A stretch of DNA of 63,583 nucleotides, from NCBI GenBank assembly GCA_964475985.1, contig CAYYYP010000017.1, positions 1 through 63,583 of the forward strand, written 5' to 3'. Shown here piece after piece: positions 1-10,100 of the stretch. Below the pieces are notes generated by a model. The model worked only from the letters and a program-made list of their open reading frames with translations. It was not told where the DNA came from and did not search any database. The DNA comes from CAYYYP01 sp964475985 (GTDB lineage Bacteria; Bdellovibrionota; UBA1018; CAYHWW01). The position numbers were made by a program, and so were the translations under genes. How positions within the stretch are numbered: position 1 is the stretch's first letter; each line of letters opens with the position of its first letter.

Positions 1-11
1 AACCACGTAAA

Positions 12-87
12 TGGTGCTGGCGATGGGACTTGAACCCGCAACCCCCGGTTTACAAAACCGGTGCTCTGCCAATTGAGCTACGCCAGC
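12..87 (-). tRNA. tRNA-Thr (anticodon UGU)
   Basis: Read on the minus strand, this folds as a complete cloverleaf. The 7-bp acceptor stem GCTGGCG/CGCCAGC is followed by discriminator A and an encoded CCA (plus-strand 12-14). The anticodon arm is CCGGT-TTTGTAA-ACCGG, which places TGT in the anticodon position. The T arm carries GCGGG-TTCAAGT-CCCAT. It lies directly downstream of rlmB on the same strand. In many Proteobacteria a tRNA-Thr(UGU) opens the thr-tyr-gly-thr-tuf cluster, so that cluster may continue beyond the left edge; this is inference. Confidence 0.97.
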
Positions 88-130
88 AAAACTTACAGAT
101 GAGCTGACTTATCGAGGCGAGGCATGTTTG

Positions 131-895
131 TCACTTTGATTTTTTAGTCAGGGCCCACTCCATGGCGATCGCTCCCGCAATACTCGCATTCAAAGAAAGC
201 AAAGAACCGGAACCCGCAATTTTTACCCAAAAATCACAGGTTTTGTGAACCAGAGGGCGAATTCCTTTTTCTTCATTACCGATGACGATGACGGCCGGGA
301 AATCTACCACCATTGACCGGGTTGTTTGTTCGGCGTGTTCCGAAAGCCCAATCACCCAATAACCGGCGGTTTTTAGGGTCTCAAGTGCTTGAACAAGATT
401 GGCTACGCGAATGACTTTCACGTGCTCCATTCCGCCAGATGCGATTTTGTAAACCGTTTCCGTAAGCGGAGAAGTTCGATCACTTGGCATTAATAAGTAT
501 TGGACGCCCAAGACAGCGGCTGATCGAATCAACGAACCTAAATTTTGCGGATCGGTGATTCCGTCGACGGCTAAAATTACGGGCTTGTCGGCCGGGAAAT
601 CGGAAATCGCTTCATCTAAATCAAATTCGTTTGGAGTAGAAATTAGGGCGATTAGTTTTCCTACATTGCTTAAGGCATCGTGATCCTCGGCGGACCTGGA
701 CGTTGAGTTTTTTGCACGACGCCCCTGCTCTTCCACACAAGGAATTCCCCGCTTTTTTGCAATTTTTAATGCTTCTTTTTCCCGTTCCGATAAATCCTGA
801 AGGCTACCGGTAAGGACAATACGCTGAATAGCGTCCGGATTTTTTAGAATGAGTTCGTTTACGGAATGAAAGCCTGAGACACGAAATTCAGCCAT
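131..895 (-). CDS. rlmB: 23S rRNA 2'-O-ribose methyltransferase, RlmB/TrmH (SpoU) family
   Basis: This SPOUT-class enzyme transfers methyl from S-adenosylmethionine to a ribose 2'-OH of rRNA, most likely G2251 of 23S rRNA by similarity to RlmB. At 254 residues it has the usual RlmB length. An N-terminal substrate-binding domain (about 1-80) precedes the knotted catalytic domain. Motif 1 is DGITDPQNLGSLIRSA (111-126), motif 2 is VIGNEEKGIRP (204-214) and motif 3 is SLLSLNASIAGAI (231-243). The ATG start has only a weak Shine-Dalgarno. The gene precedes tRNA-Thr on the same strand. A tRNA-specific TrmH paralog is the main alternative, but the N-terminal domain favours RlmB. Confidence 0.9.
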   Translation of the reverse strand: MAEFRVSGFHSVNELILKNPDAIQRIVLTGSLQDLSEREKEALKIAKKRGIPCVEEQGRRAKNSTSRSAEDHDALSNVGKLIALISTPNEFDLDEAISDFPADKPVILAVDGITDPQNLGSLIRSAAVLGVQYLLMPSDRTSPLTETVYKIASGGMEHVKVIRVANLVQALETLKTAGYWVIGLSEHAEQTTRSMVVDFPAVIVIGNEEKGIRPLVHKTCDFWVKIAGSGSLLSLNASIAGAIAMEWALTKKSK

Positions 896-951
896 AAGGC
901 TGACCCAATACTTCTATCCGCTACTGAACTCAACTGTGATTTGGAGCAAAC

Positions 952-2598
952 TTAGAAGGTCCGCTCAAAACTCGACCAACCTGTCCAGCCGCTCCTAATG
1001 GTTCCATTCCACGACCTGAATCTCCAATAGTACTTTGTGAACCACTGCTGGGCGGGAACGTCGACCTCCTGGTACGGAGTACGGAAGGAGAGTGTAGGCA
1101 AAAATGCCTGTGAAACGGTGGCTACGTTTAGCGAGCAAAAATCTAGATCCGTAGCGCCGGGAACTTTGATTTTTATGCCTAATGTGCAGGCTACACCTTG
1201 TAGAGTATTGGCTAGTCCGTAAAGTGCTGAAGCACGTAAATCTAAGTTTCTTTTCGCTGAAGAAACTTGTTTTTCAAAAGTCGTCCAAACGGAATCGTAA
1301 CAGGGATAGGGTATGAACGCTGCCCAGCAGGCCTTCCAGTTTCGCTCATACCAGCCGGCCTGCAGGTCGTATGAAACGGTTGGAAAAAAGTGGTGATTTT
1401 TATCACCGTCATAAAGAAGAACCTTGGTACCGCCACCGATGCTTAAATGTCCATCCCCGACCGGGCCTGCGTTGCGAAGCCGGTCATTGGGCCTAGGTGC
1501 AGATACGTGGCTATCAAATACGGAAGGCAGGATTCGCCACTGCGGCATATTGTGAGAGAAGCTAAAACCTTCATCGGCATGTTGAGCGCCGCGGTCGCTG
1601 TTCATGATGTTTTTCCCGGCGTGCCGATAAGTTCCGTGCCCAAAAAACATTCCACCTTCGTATGCGTACTCTTCGCGGGCAAAGCTTGGTGTGCTAACGC
1701 GACTGGGGAATTGTGTGACTTCCACATTCTCACTTCCATTGCCCGCTAAAACTTCACTGAGTCGATAGTCGTAGGAGTTAAATAGTGCGGAAAGGGCAGC
1801 GCCTAGGCCGCCCCAACTTTCATCTAGCAAGGCCAAAGGGGTAAGATAATCCAGGAGCCGGATGGAAAGAGATTCAAAACCTGACTCGGTATATTCATCT
1901 AAAAAATTTAAGCCGGCGTGGGCAGTCTCATGTACTGCGGTGTAAGAACTATTGAGGTCGATCCTTAGTAGTTTAGAAATGCCGTAAGGTTGTTGCAGAA
2001 AAGAAGGCGGGGCGGCATTGGCCGTTACTTGGGGAAGGTCAGAATTAAAGAGAACGTCTACGGCCAGCGGCTGGGTTGTGGAAGAGTTGATCAAATAGCC
2101 CTGTGCGATGAGTTGCTGGCGTATGACTTGAACTTTGGCGATGACCGCATCTTGGTTGAGGGTTGTGGCTTTACCGCGGAAGGGATGGTTCATGATTTGG
2201 GCCGCAAAGTTTGCGGTCGCAGAATTTAATGGTCCTCCGGGCAACCACGGAGCGATATAAATAATTTGGGAGGAATAAGATGTGGCGTAAAGGGAGCCTG
2301 GGCTCCTTGCCATACTCTCGACGAATCGCTGAAAGTCACCTTCGAATAATGCTTGTTGAGAAGGCTGGTAACCCGCAGGCAGTAAAAGCACATAACGCGT
2401 AAATCGGTTTCGGGCTACGAGATCGCTCGGCTGGCAAACGGCTCCAGAAGAAAGCTTGCATTGTATCGGTATAGGCTCTGCCGAAAAAGCTCTGCCCAGG
2501 GAAAGGATAAAACCTAGTAAAACGCTTATAAAAACGGTGAAAAACACTAATCGCCAGTCGCGACTTCTCTTAAATGAAAATCCTGAGTTTTGTACCAT
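952..2598 (-). CDS. Secreted zinc metallopeptidase candidate, M64-like
   Basis: A 548-residue exported protein with an N-terminal hydrophobic segment (about residues 17-37) ending near FSAEP, which fits a signal peptide. The only recognisable catalytic signature is HETAHAGLNFLDEY (223-236). This matches the HExxH plus DEY spacing of IgA-peptidase family M64 (HExGHxxxxLxDEY), with H223 and H227 as zinc ligands and E224 as general base. A further cluster, NIMNSDRG then QHADEG (about 331-344), follows, as expected for a metzincin-like second half. The C-terminal 200 residues are not recognised. AAGGAGGG lies about 8 nt before the ATG. The gene follows an anchored HEAT-like protein by 38 bp, so the two are probably co-transcribed. 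The substrate is unknown. Confidence 0.6.
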   Translation of the reverse strand: MVQNSGFSFKRSRDWRLVFFTVFISVLLGFILSLGRAFSAEPIPIQCKLSSGAVCQPSDLVARNRFTRYVLLLPAGYQPSQQALFEGDFQRFVESMARSPGSLYATSYSSQIIYIAPWLPGGPLNSATANFAAQIMNHPFRGKATTLNQDAVIAKVQVIRQQLIAQGYLINSSTTQPLAVDVLFNSDLPQVTANAAPPSFLQQPYGISKLLRIDLNSSYTAVHETAHAGLNFLDEYTESGFESLSIRLLDYLTPLALLDESWGGLGAALSALFNSYDYRLSEVLAGNGSENVEVTQFPSRVSTPSFAREEYAYEGGMFFGHGTYRHAGKNIMNSDRGAQHADEGFSFSHNMPQWRILPSVFDSHVSAPRPNDRLRNAGPVGDGHLSIGGGTKVLLYDGDKNHHFFPTVSYDLQAGWYERNWKACWAAFIPYPCYDSVWTTFEKQVSSAKRNLDLRASALYGLANTLQGVACTLGIKIKVPGATDLDFCSLNVATVSQAFLPTLSFRTPYQEVDVPAQQWFTKYYWRFRSWNGTIRSGWTGWSSFERTF

Positions 2599-2636
2599 CC
2601 TGACCCTCCTTGGTCTTCCTGATGCGTCGTCGTTTC

Positions 2637-3398
2637 TTAGTTGATTCCTAAAACTGATTTATAAATTCGTTGAACTTCTTCATGAAATTCTGGCGGCACG
2701 CGGGTGAGTAATTCCTGCGGCAAAGCCCGAGCTTGGGGCGGTGCTTTTGCTAGATAGGCACCTACCAGCTGATGCAAAGCCGCTTTTCGTTCCGATGGAC
2801 TGCCGGTTCTTAAGACATCTTCGAAAAAACTTTCCACATCATCTTGGCCTGGCCTGGCCAGTACGGCCCTTAGAATATATTCACGTTGAGATGGATCGTT
2901 TGACTCTTGGAAAAGCACACGAATCAGCGCCACCGAGTTGGTATACTTCGAAGTGGTTAATGCCTCCGTCGCAAGTGCGCGGGTTTTTGCATCTTCATGT
3001 TTCAGGGCGATTTTTAGAAGTTTTGGTAAGGTTTCGGGCGCTAGGTTTGCGGTTTGTAAATGTACCTGCACTTCTTCAAGGTGATTTTTGAGGGCTTCAT
3101 CGGTGAGTTCTAGAACATCCTGGCTTGGTGGAGGTTCGGTGGTTTCTTTCCAACCACTCTCTTGGAAGGCAGCGTGTTCCCTTGCATTAATTTCGTTTTT
3201 GGCTTCAATGAACTGCAGGGTTTGGTCATAGGTTTTTTTATAGGCTTGAAGATTTGCCGGAAGCGCAGGCTTTACCAGGGGAGCGGGAAGCTGACTCGTT
3301 GCCGTCTCCGCGAAAGATTGGGGCGGTCTTTGGGACCTCACCATTAAAACAAAAGCGAAGATGCCAAGCATGGCAATGAGCAGGTAACGGCGTCGCAT
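2637..3398 (-). CDS. Membrane-anchored HEAT-like repeat protein, unknown function
   Basis: This 253-residue protein starts with a positively charged N-terminus and one hydrophobic helix (RRRYLLIAMLGIFAFVLMV), so it is anchored in the inner membrane or exported without a clear cleavage site. A Pro/Ala-rich linker follows. Residues about 100-230 are helical pairs with the spacing of HEAT/armadillo repeats, for example LPKLLKIALKHEDAKTRALA, which suggests a protein-binding scaffold. GGAGG lies 8 nt upstream of the ATG. It is transcribed just before the M64-like protease gene and may bind or localise it; that link rests only on adjacency. No family name can be assigned. Confidence 0.6.
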   Translation of the reverse strand: MRRRYLLIAMLGIFAFVLMVRSQRPPQSFAETATSQLPAPLVKPALPANLQAYKKTYDQTLQFIEAKNEINAREHAAFQESGWKETTEPPPSQDVLELTDEALKNHLEEVQVHLQTANLAPETLPKLLKIALKHEDAKTRALATEALTTSKYTNSVALIRVLFQESNDPSQREYILRAVLARPGQDDVESFFEDVLRTGSPSERKAALHQLVGAYLAKAPPQARALPQELLTRVPPEFHEEVQRIYKSVLGIN

Positions 3399-3451
3399 GT
3401 ATGATCCTCCATGATCATTTCACATTTTTGACTGGTATCGATTGAATCGGA

Positions 3452-3482
3452 TTTTAGGTACCCCTTCCATGGGAACCTAAAA
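3452..3482. other. Stem-loop downstream of ntrX
   Basis: The arms TTTTAGGTACCC and GGGAACCTAAAA pair over 12 positions with one mismatch, around a 7-nt loop. It sits about 10 bp past the ntrX stop, at the end of the leftward smc-ntrY-ntrX block. No T-run follows the stem on either strand, so it is not a canonical intrinsic terminator. It may protect the 3' end of the mRNA or mark Rho-dependent termination. Confidence 0.5.
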
Positions 3483-3491
3483 GGATCTTAT

Positions 3492-4949
3492 TTATTCTAC
3501 TTCAGTACCGGCTGAACCTTCAATACCCAGTGCTTTAATTTTACGGTGGAGGTGCGTGCGCTCAATTCCCAGAATTTGGGCCGTTTTCGAGACATTCCAA
3601 TCGTTTTCCGAGAGGGTGCGCACAATCAGTTCTTTTTCGAATTCGTTTTTTGCGTCCTTTAGGGAAAGCGCGGATAAAGAGCTAAGGTTCGATTTCGAAG
3701 TCAATAAAGACGGTTTAGATGGTTTTATGGCGTCTGGATTTACTGGGGAAATATCCGAAACCTGACCGGTCTCCGAAATAGTCTCCAAAGCTGGAGTGAA
3801 TTGACGTAATTCATTCGCATCTAGGGTCGTGCTTTCGGACAAGATAAGGAGACGCTCAATGGTATTTTTTAATTCTCGGACATTACCCGGCCAAGAATAC
3901 GATTTCATAAGCGAAATAGCGTCGTCCGTAAGTTTGCGGTGCGCTTGCCCAGGCAGGGAGAATTCCGCCAGAAAGTACTGCGCAAGCAAAGGGAGATCAT
4001 CGATTCTTTCTCTTAACGCGGGTACCCGAAAGCGGATTACGTTCAGCCGATGGAAGAGATCTTCCCGGAAAGTGCCCCGTTTGATTTCTAATTCTAAATC
4101 TTTGTTAGTGGCTGCGACAACCCTGACGTCGACCTCAATAGTTTGATTGCCGCCCACTCTTTCAAATCGCTGCTCCTGAAGGATGCGCAAGATTTTGGCT
4201 TGAGTTTTAAGACTCATATCCCCGATTTCATCAAGGAAGAGTGTTCCGCCATGCGCCGCTTCAAAACGGCCACGTTTCAATTGATTCGCGCCGGTAAACG
4301 AACCCTTTTCGTGACCAAACAGCTCACTTTCAATGAGCTCTTCGGGAATTGCGGCGCAGTTCACTTCGATAAAAGGTAAATCAAACCTAGGGCTTAAGGC
4401 ATGAACCATATGGGCTACGAGTTCTTTTCCTGTGCCGTTTTCCCCAGTGATTAGAACCCACGCGTTAGTGGCCGACGCCCGGCGAAGTTGCTGTAGGAGA
4501 GTTTTCATCGCAGGGGTCTGACCGATCAATACTTTGGAGCGCTGAAGCCTTGCCCGAAGGCTCTCGTTTTCCCGGGAGAGATCCCTAAGCTGCAGTGCGT
4601 TCTGGACGGTGAGAAGAACCTTATCTAAGGAGAGGGGCTTTTCTAGAAAATCGTAAGCGCCTAATTTTGTCGCTTTTACTGCAGTCTCAATGGTTCCGTG
4701 GCCAGACATGATGATAACGGCCTGCTCCGGATTTTGCTGCCGTAATTTGGTTAAAATATCTAGGCCTTCATGCGCAGAGCTGAGCCAGACATCTAGTAAA
4801 ATGACATCCGGAGAATACTGCAGCGCAGCCGACAATGCGGACGCACCATCGCCCACGGCAAAAACGCGGTAACCTTCATCGGTCAGGGCGCCACTGAGAG
4901 ACTGGCGAATTTCTTGTTCATCATCAACGATGAGGATTGTTCTTGGCAT
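3492..4949 (-). CDS. ntrX: Sigma-54-dependent response regulator, NtrC/NtrX family
   Basis: A cytoplasmic response regulator that activates RNA polymerase with sigma-54. Counting from the chosen ATG (MPRTILIVDD), the receiver domain has the acidic pair D9-D10, phosphoacceptor D53 and K104. The AAA+ domain has Walker A GENGTGKE (169-176), the sigma-54 contact loop as GSFTGA (216-221) and Walker B GGTLFLDEI (234-242). A Fis-type helix-turn-helix ends the protein (NVSKTAQILGIERTHLHRKI). The frame stays open 23 codons further upstream, but the receiver domain begins at this ATG, which overlaps the end of the kinase gene by 26 bp. It pairs with the upstream NtrY-like kinase. The 485-residue length is normal. 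Confidence 0.9.
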   Translation of the reverse strand: MPRTILIVDDEQEIRQSLSGALTDEGYRVFAVGDGASALSAALQYSPDVILLDVWLSSAHEGLDILTKLRQQNPEQAVIIMSGHGTIETAVKATKLGAYDFLEKPLSLDKVLLTVQNALQLRDLSRENESLRARLQRSKVLIGQTPAMKTLLQQLRRASATNAWVLITGENGTGKELVAHMVHALSPRFDLPFIEVNCAAIPEELIESELFGHEKGSFTGANQLKRGRFEAAHGGTLFLDEIGDMSLKTQAKILRILQEQRFERVGGNQTIEVDVRVVAATNKDLELEIKRGTFREDLFHRLNVIRFRVPALRERIDDLPLLAQYFLAEFSLPGQAHRKLTDDAISLMKSYSWPGNVRELKNTIERLLILSESTTLDANELRQFTPALETISETGQVSDISPVNPDAIKPSKPSLLTSKSNLSSLSALSLKDAKNEFEKELIVRTLSENDWNVSKTAQILGIERTHLHRKIKALGIEGSAGTEVE

Positions 4950-7185
4950 GGGTTGGTAACTCAATAATAAACTTAGTTCCGCGACCTTGCACGGATTGAA
5001 CTCGCACAAATCCGTCATGATCGCTGATAATTCGTTTCACGATGGCCAGGCCCAGGCCAGTGCCATCGGTACGGGTCGAGAAATAGGGTTCAAACAGGCG
5101 GTTTAATAGATTCTCAGGAATTCCGGGGCCGTTATCTTCAACCTCTAGCGTCATAAGTTGAATAGTGGGATCAAAACGGGTGCTGACTTTTATTTTGGGA
5201 TTCAGAATTAGTGGTGCCTTCTCAGATGATGTCGACAAGGTCTCGGAAGCCACTTCTCCGTGGAGAGCATTGGTTGCATTATCTATGAGGTTGACGAGAA
5301 CCCGCTTGATTTGGTCTCGATCAAAAATCATTTCGGGCAAATCGGACGAAAGCGCTTCTTGGAACGCGATGTTTTTATGGGCTTCCCGATAAAGAATCAG
5401 TGCTTCGTGAATCACATCATTGATTTGATTCTTAGAAGGTTTGAGGGCCGGCAACCTTGCGAAATGGCTAAACTCATTGACCATATCCCTTAACTCATCG
5501 ACGTTTTTTATGATGGTATGAATACACTCATGGGCCACCTGTCTTTCGTTTGGCTCCAGGTGATCGAGGCGTCTTTGAATGCGCTGGGCCGAGAGTTTGA
5601 TTGGAGTGAGTGGATTTTTGATTTCATGGGCGATACGCCTAGCGACTTCTCGCCAGGCTGTTTCCCTTTGGACCCTAGCCAGTTGGGATGCGTCGTCTAC
5701 CACAAGAATGATGCCGCCACGAAAGAAGGAAGCAGTTACTTTTAAATTGCTGCGCTCTTCTTCGGAGTCAGATTTGTGGCCTACAAAAAATTGTCGTTCC
5801 AGCACTTCAGAGGTCGGGCCTTTGAGGGCGGTCCGAAAAAGTTCACTAAAGGGCCACTGACCGTTCTTGGAAACTTCGTCGATGTGTCGCCCGAGGAGGT
5901 TTTCTTCAGCAAGGTTCAGCAGCCTTAGTGCAGAAGGATTAACGAGGACCACATACCCCGCTCGATCAATGGCGATGACTCCCGCCGAGATGCTACTGAG
6001 CAAAGCTTCGACGTACGCATTTTTTTCTGCAAGTTCGCCATTTTTTTCTTCAAGCTCGCTTCGATGGCGGTTGAGCTCCGTAGTCATTTGGTTGAAGGAC
6101 TCTGTGAGTTTAGCGATTTCGTCGTGACCAATATTCAGGACTTGGAAGTCGAGTTCCCCCTGGCTAATCCGCTGAGTAGCCTTCACTAGGCGTTCAAGGG
6201 GAACGGTGAGCTCGCGCGCAAGGTAAAGGCCGATCCAAATACTTACGAAGAGAATGAGTACCGTCATCATAATGAGAATGATGAAATAGGTGGTTTTTAC
6301 GGGATATTTAAGGGGATTGGTTTCTTTATAATCTTGGAAAACGGAGGAAATTTCATCGACCCGATTCACTAGGCTCGCAGGGATTACGAAGGTGACGGCA
6401 ACCACTGCATATTGCCCTCGTCGAAGACCCGTGAGGGGTGCCGCGGCGCGAATGAGATCGGCTCCAGAAATATGCTGAACTAGAGTAACTTTCTCGCCTT
6501 TAAAAACCTTCGTCAGTACATCAAGCGGTAGCCTTGGCACCCGCGTATCCAGATCACCAGGACCAGCTTCGGCCGCGACCACCCGCTCGGCAAGTGGGCC
6601 AGTATAAACTTCTACGTAATCCACTGCAGAATGAGTGCGAATATTATCGAGGAATCGATGAAACGAAGCACCCTTACCCGCCTGCCTCGTAAGCACTGGC
6701 CATCGAGCGCGAATTTCGTGGCTCACTTGGGTTGCGAGATATTGCGCTACCCGGCTCGTACTCTTGTAATAGGTTTGCGTCATTTCCAGGGAGGTCTGCA
6801 GGGTGTTTTGGATTTTAAGGCTGAACCATTTATCAAACGATGAGTTGATGTAGAGGGACGAAATCAGGAACAGGATGATGGTGGGAAAGATCGAGAAACT
6901 CAAAAAAGAAAGAACTAGTTTCGTTTTGAGGCGGGACCCCAGGATTTGCCGTCGGCGTTCCAAGAAAATTTTTCCGACGTTCCGGGCTATTAGGAGTACC
7001 AACACCATCAGCAACATGATGTTGAAGTTCACAAGTCCAAAGAAAAACACGGAATTCACGAAGGGCAGGCGCTGGCTTAGATTTGAAAGCCTTACTTCAA
7101 AATAGGTTGTCGCAATGAGGATGATGAGGACTAAGAGGATGAGCCAGCGTTCCCGCCGGCGTTTAATCTCTTCGTGGTCCCTCAT
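4924..7185 (-). CDS. ntrY: Membrane sensor histidine kinase, NtrY family
   Basis: A 753-residue inner-membrane kinase, the likely partner of the downstream NtrX. Three hydrophobic segments fall near residues 14-30, 45-68 and 90-113. An extracytoplasmic region of about 185 residues follows, then a fourth helix (299-323). After it come a HAMP linker (about 324-375), a coiled coil, a PAS domain (about 390-500) and HisKA with H520 in IAHEIKNPLTPIK. The HATPase domain has an N box (LVNLIDNATNAL) and G boxes (DNGPGIP, GTGLGLAIV). This order is typical of NtrY. The ATG overlaps the smc stop by 4 bp and the gene overlaps ntrX, so translation is likely coupled. The signal sensed is not evident. Confidence 0.9.
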   Translation of the reverse strand: MRDHEEIKRRRERWLILLVLIILIATTYFEVRLSNLSQRLPFVNSVFFFGLVNFNIMLLMVLVLLIARNVGKIFLERRRQILGSRLKTKLVLSFLSFSIFPTIILFLISSLYINSSFDKWFSLKIQNTLQTSLEMTQTYYKSTSRVAQYLATQVSHEIRARWPVLTRQAGKGASFHRFLDNIRTHSAVDYVEVYTGPLAERVVAAEAGPGDLDTRVPRLPLDVLTKVFKGEKVTLVQHISGADLIRAAAPLTGLRRGQYAVVAVTFVIPASLVNRVDEISSVFQDYKETNPLKYPVKTTYFIILIMMTVLILFVSIWIGLYLARELTVPLERLVKATQRISQGELDFQVLNIGHDEIAKLTESFNQMTTELNRHRSELEEKNGELAEKNAYVEALLSSISAGVIAIDRAGYVVLVNPSALRLLNLAEENLLGRHIDEVSKNGQWPFSELFRTALKGPTSEVLERQFFVGHKSDSEEERSNLKVTASFFRGGIILVVDDASQLARVQRETAWREVARRIAHEIKNPLTPIKLSAQRIQRRLDHLEPNERQVAHECIHTIIKNVDELRDMVNEFSHFARLPALKPSKNQINDVIHEALILYREAHKNIAFQEALSSDLPEMIFDRDQIKRVLVNLIDNATNALHGEVASETLSTSSEKAPLILNPKIKVSTRFDPTIQLMTLEVEDNGPGIPENLLNRLFEPYFSTRTDGTGLGLAIVKRIISDHDGFVRVQSVQGRGTKFIIELPTHAKNNPHR

Positions 7186-10100
7186 GCCTGAAGCTGAATG
7201 CCCACCATCTTGGACACGCCGGCATCCTCCATGGTCACTCCATAGAGCTTATCGTTCAGTTCCATGGTGCGCTTATTGTGAGTAATGATGATGAACTGAC
7301 TGCGCTCAGACATTTCCTTAAGCAGCATATTGAACTTGCCCACGTTGTGATCATCAAGTGGCGCATCGACCTCATCCAGCACGCAGAAGGGTGAAGGCTT
7401 GATTAAAAATATTGAAAAAATCAAAGCCACGGCCGTCAGGGCTTTTTCTCCGCCGGACATGAGCTGAATGCTGCCCATTTTTTTCCCCGGGGGTTGCGCT
7501 ACGATATCAATTCCGGTTTCCGCAAGATCTTCTGGATTGGTCATGGAAAGCTTTGCCATACCGCCACCGAACACCAAGGGAAAAATTTGTTCGAAACGTT
7601 TGTTAATTTCTTCAAATGCGCGGAAAAAACGGTCTTCTGAGGTTTTATTGATGCGTTCAATGGCCTTTTCGAGATCTTGTATGGAACGCAGCAAATCGTC
7701 GCGCTGGGAGATGAGGAATTCATGACGTTTTTTCTGTTCGTCATATTCCTCTACGGCGGTGATGTTCACTTCACCGATCTTCCTTAATTTTTCGCGTAAT
7801 TGATCAAGGTCCGAGGTCCACTGGGAAACGATCTTGTCGTTTAAGTCCTCAAAAACTTCATCAAAGGCGATGTGCGATTCCTCGAATCCGTAACGTTCAA
7901 ACAAAGTCTGCAGAAGCGATTGAAATTCGAGGGAGAATTTCTCTGACTTAAGCTTGCTTGCGCTGAGCTTTGAACTGACCTCTTCTACGGAACGAAGTAG
8001 TACTCGCTGGGCGTCAAGAAAACCCGAGAGCTGATGTCGGGCCTGCTCAAGCACTTCCCGACGCTCGCGGAATTCATCTTCCTGCTCTTGGGCTTTCTGG
8101 ACAAAATCCTCCATGGATTCTTCAAGAACCAACAATTCCTGTTGAAGAGTATCTTTTTCATCGAGTTTGCGATTCATGGAACGCTGAGCATCTTCATGCT
8201 TTTGCTTTGAAGTGCGGAGATCCCGTTCCAGCTGACTTGTGCGCTCTTTTGCGTAGCGGTATTTTTCTTGGGCGGCGGCAAAATCCACTCGAAGTTGAAC
8301 TAGGGAAGTCTGCCGATGCGCTAAATCTTCTACTTGGGTGCGATGCACTTGCACTTGTTGATCAATGGCGTCCTGCTCGGAGCGCGCGGCGCCTTCAAGG
8401 CCAATGAGTTCTTCGCGGATGGAATCCAGTTTCTCCCAGAGGCTCGTGCGATCGCTCTCTAACGCTACTTTTTCTTGCTCCAGACGGTCTACTTCGAGTC
8501 TCAGGCTTTGCAATTGGGATTTTAGGGACGCAAGATCACGTTCTTGGGTTCTTTCTCGCAGTTGCGTTTCCCGCAAATCTTCCGACTGGATTTCTAAGTC
8601 GCTGCGTTTGAGTTCAAGCTCTTCATCAACTTGCTGCATCTCGATTACGATGCGATCGAGTTGTTGCGTTAATACTTCAAGTTCCTGGGTTAGTTTGGCG
8701 TGTTCCGATTTTCTGGCAAAAAGGCCTGATTCTAACGCCTTTGCACCGCCGCCCTGGATACGACCAAAGGCGTCGATGAGATCCCCTTCGCGAGAAACAA
8801 TGATGTATCCCGCTAATGCGTCGGACTTAACGGTAGAAAGGGTTTCCAGCAGAGGTGCGGTGGTATCCACCACAAGAAAGCGGTTGAGCAGCGCTAAGAT
8901 GGACTCAGAATCCGTATGATTGACGCGAACTACGTCCGATAGGCGTTTTAAGCCATTTTCCGCCATTTGTGCGGAGAGCTCGGAAGATCCGAGCAGCGTT
9001 TTTAAGTCTTGGACTTTGCCCTGATAAAAACCCTGGGCCAAAAGATCACGACACCAAAGGCTTACGCGGCCAAGATTTTTTTCTTTAAGGAAATGCAAAA
9101 TGGTTTGTGCGCCTTGGAGATCACGAACAAAGAGTGTGTCCAGTAGGTCCTTAAGGGCTGCCTCGAGGGCAAACTCGTAACCCGGATGGGCTTCGAGAAC
9201 ATCGGCAACCACACCGCCTAAAATTTCACGGAACTGATCATCCTTGAGTAAATCACGCACTCCAGTTTGCACACCCTCGTGGTTCTCAAGGAGTTTCGTT
9301 AAAGTCGCATGTTGGCTTTCTACCCTAACCAATTTTTGCCGCGTGTCCTGCTCCTGATGATGAAGGGTTTTTGACTTTTCACTAAGCTCGCCCACGGTGC
9401 TTCTTAAAAGATCGACATTATTTTTCACTTCGGTTAGGTGCTCCGAAGTTTCAAGGTAAGCTGCCTCACCGGAAACGGTACGCTCTTCGCAAAGTTCAAG
9501 ATCGGTGCTTTTATCGGAATAACGGGAACCGATTTGATTGATCTGGACTGACAAGGCATCGACTCGAGCCTCATAACCATGAACCTGATTAGAAAGCTCA
9601 GTCTGTTTAGAAAGCCTGCCCATGAGTTCACGCTTGCGTTGATCAATTTGCAGGCTAGCTTCATCGACTTGTTTACGAAAGACATCGAGATCAGCCTGCT
9701 TTTCCTTGAGTTGATGCTCGGCCGTTTCGTAGAAGGTGCGGGAATCCGTCGAGTCCGCTTCCACCTGGGAAAGCTCCGTTTGAACTTCGAGGACGTGCGC
9801 GTTTAAACCTTGAATTTCTTGCTCAAGATTTTGGGAATGGTCGTGGAGTTCCTGAACGCTTCTTTTATGAAGCTCGATTTTTGTTTGCCGAGAGGAAACT
9901 TCTTTTTGCGTGGTCTGCACAGAAAGCAAAAGATCATCGGCTTCCTGTTGCAATTGCACGGTGCGGAGTTTTAGACCTTCCGAATCCACTTCGATTTGGT
10001 TGAGTTGTGCGCGCTTTTCGGTTTCTTGGCCAGAAAGCAGGGAGATTTCGGAATTCAGGGATTCTAAGCTGTTTTTGAGGTCATAAAGCCGTTTACGGCC

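Noticed and set aside
3452..3482. Intrinsic terminator for ntrX
   Set aside because: Stem is good, but no T-run follows on either strand.
8365..8919. 184-residue plus-strand frame over smc
   Set aside because: Antisense to the smc coiled coil, Ser/Arg-rich, no start signals; a shadow of Gln/Glu/Leu codons on the other strand.
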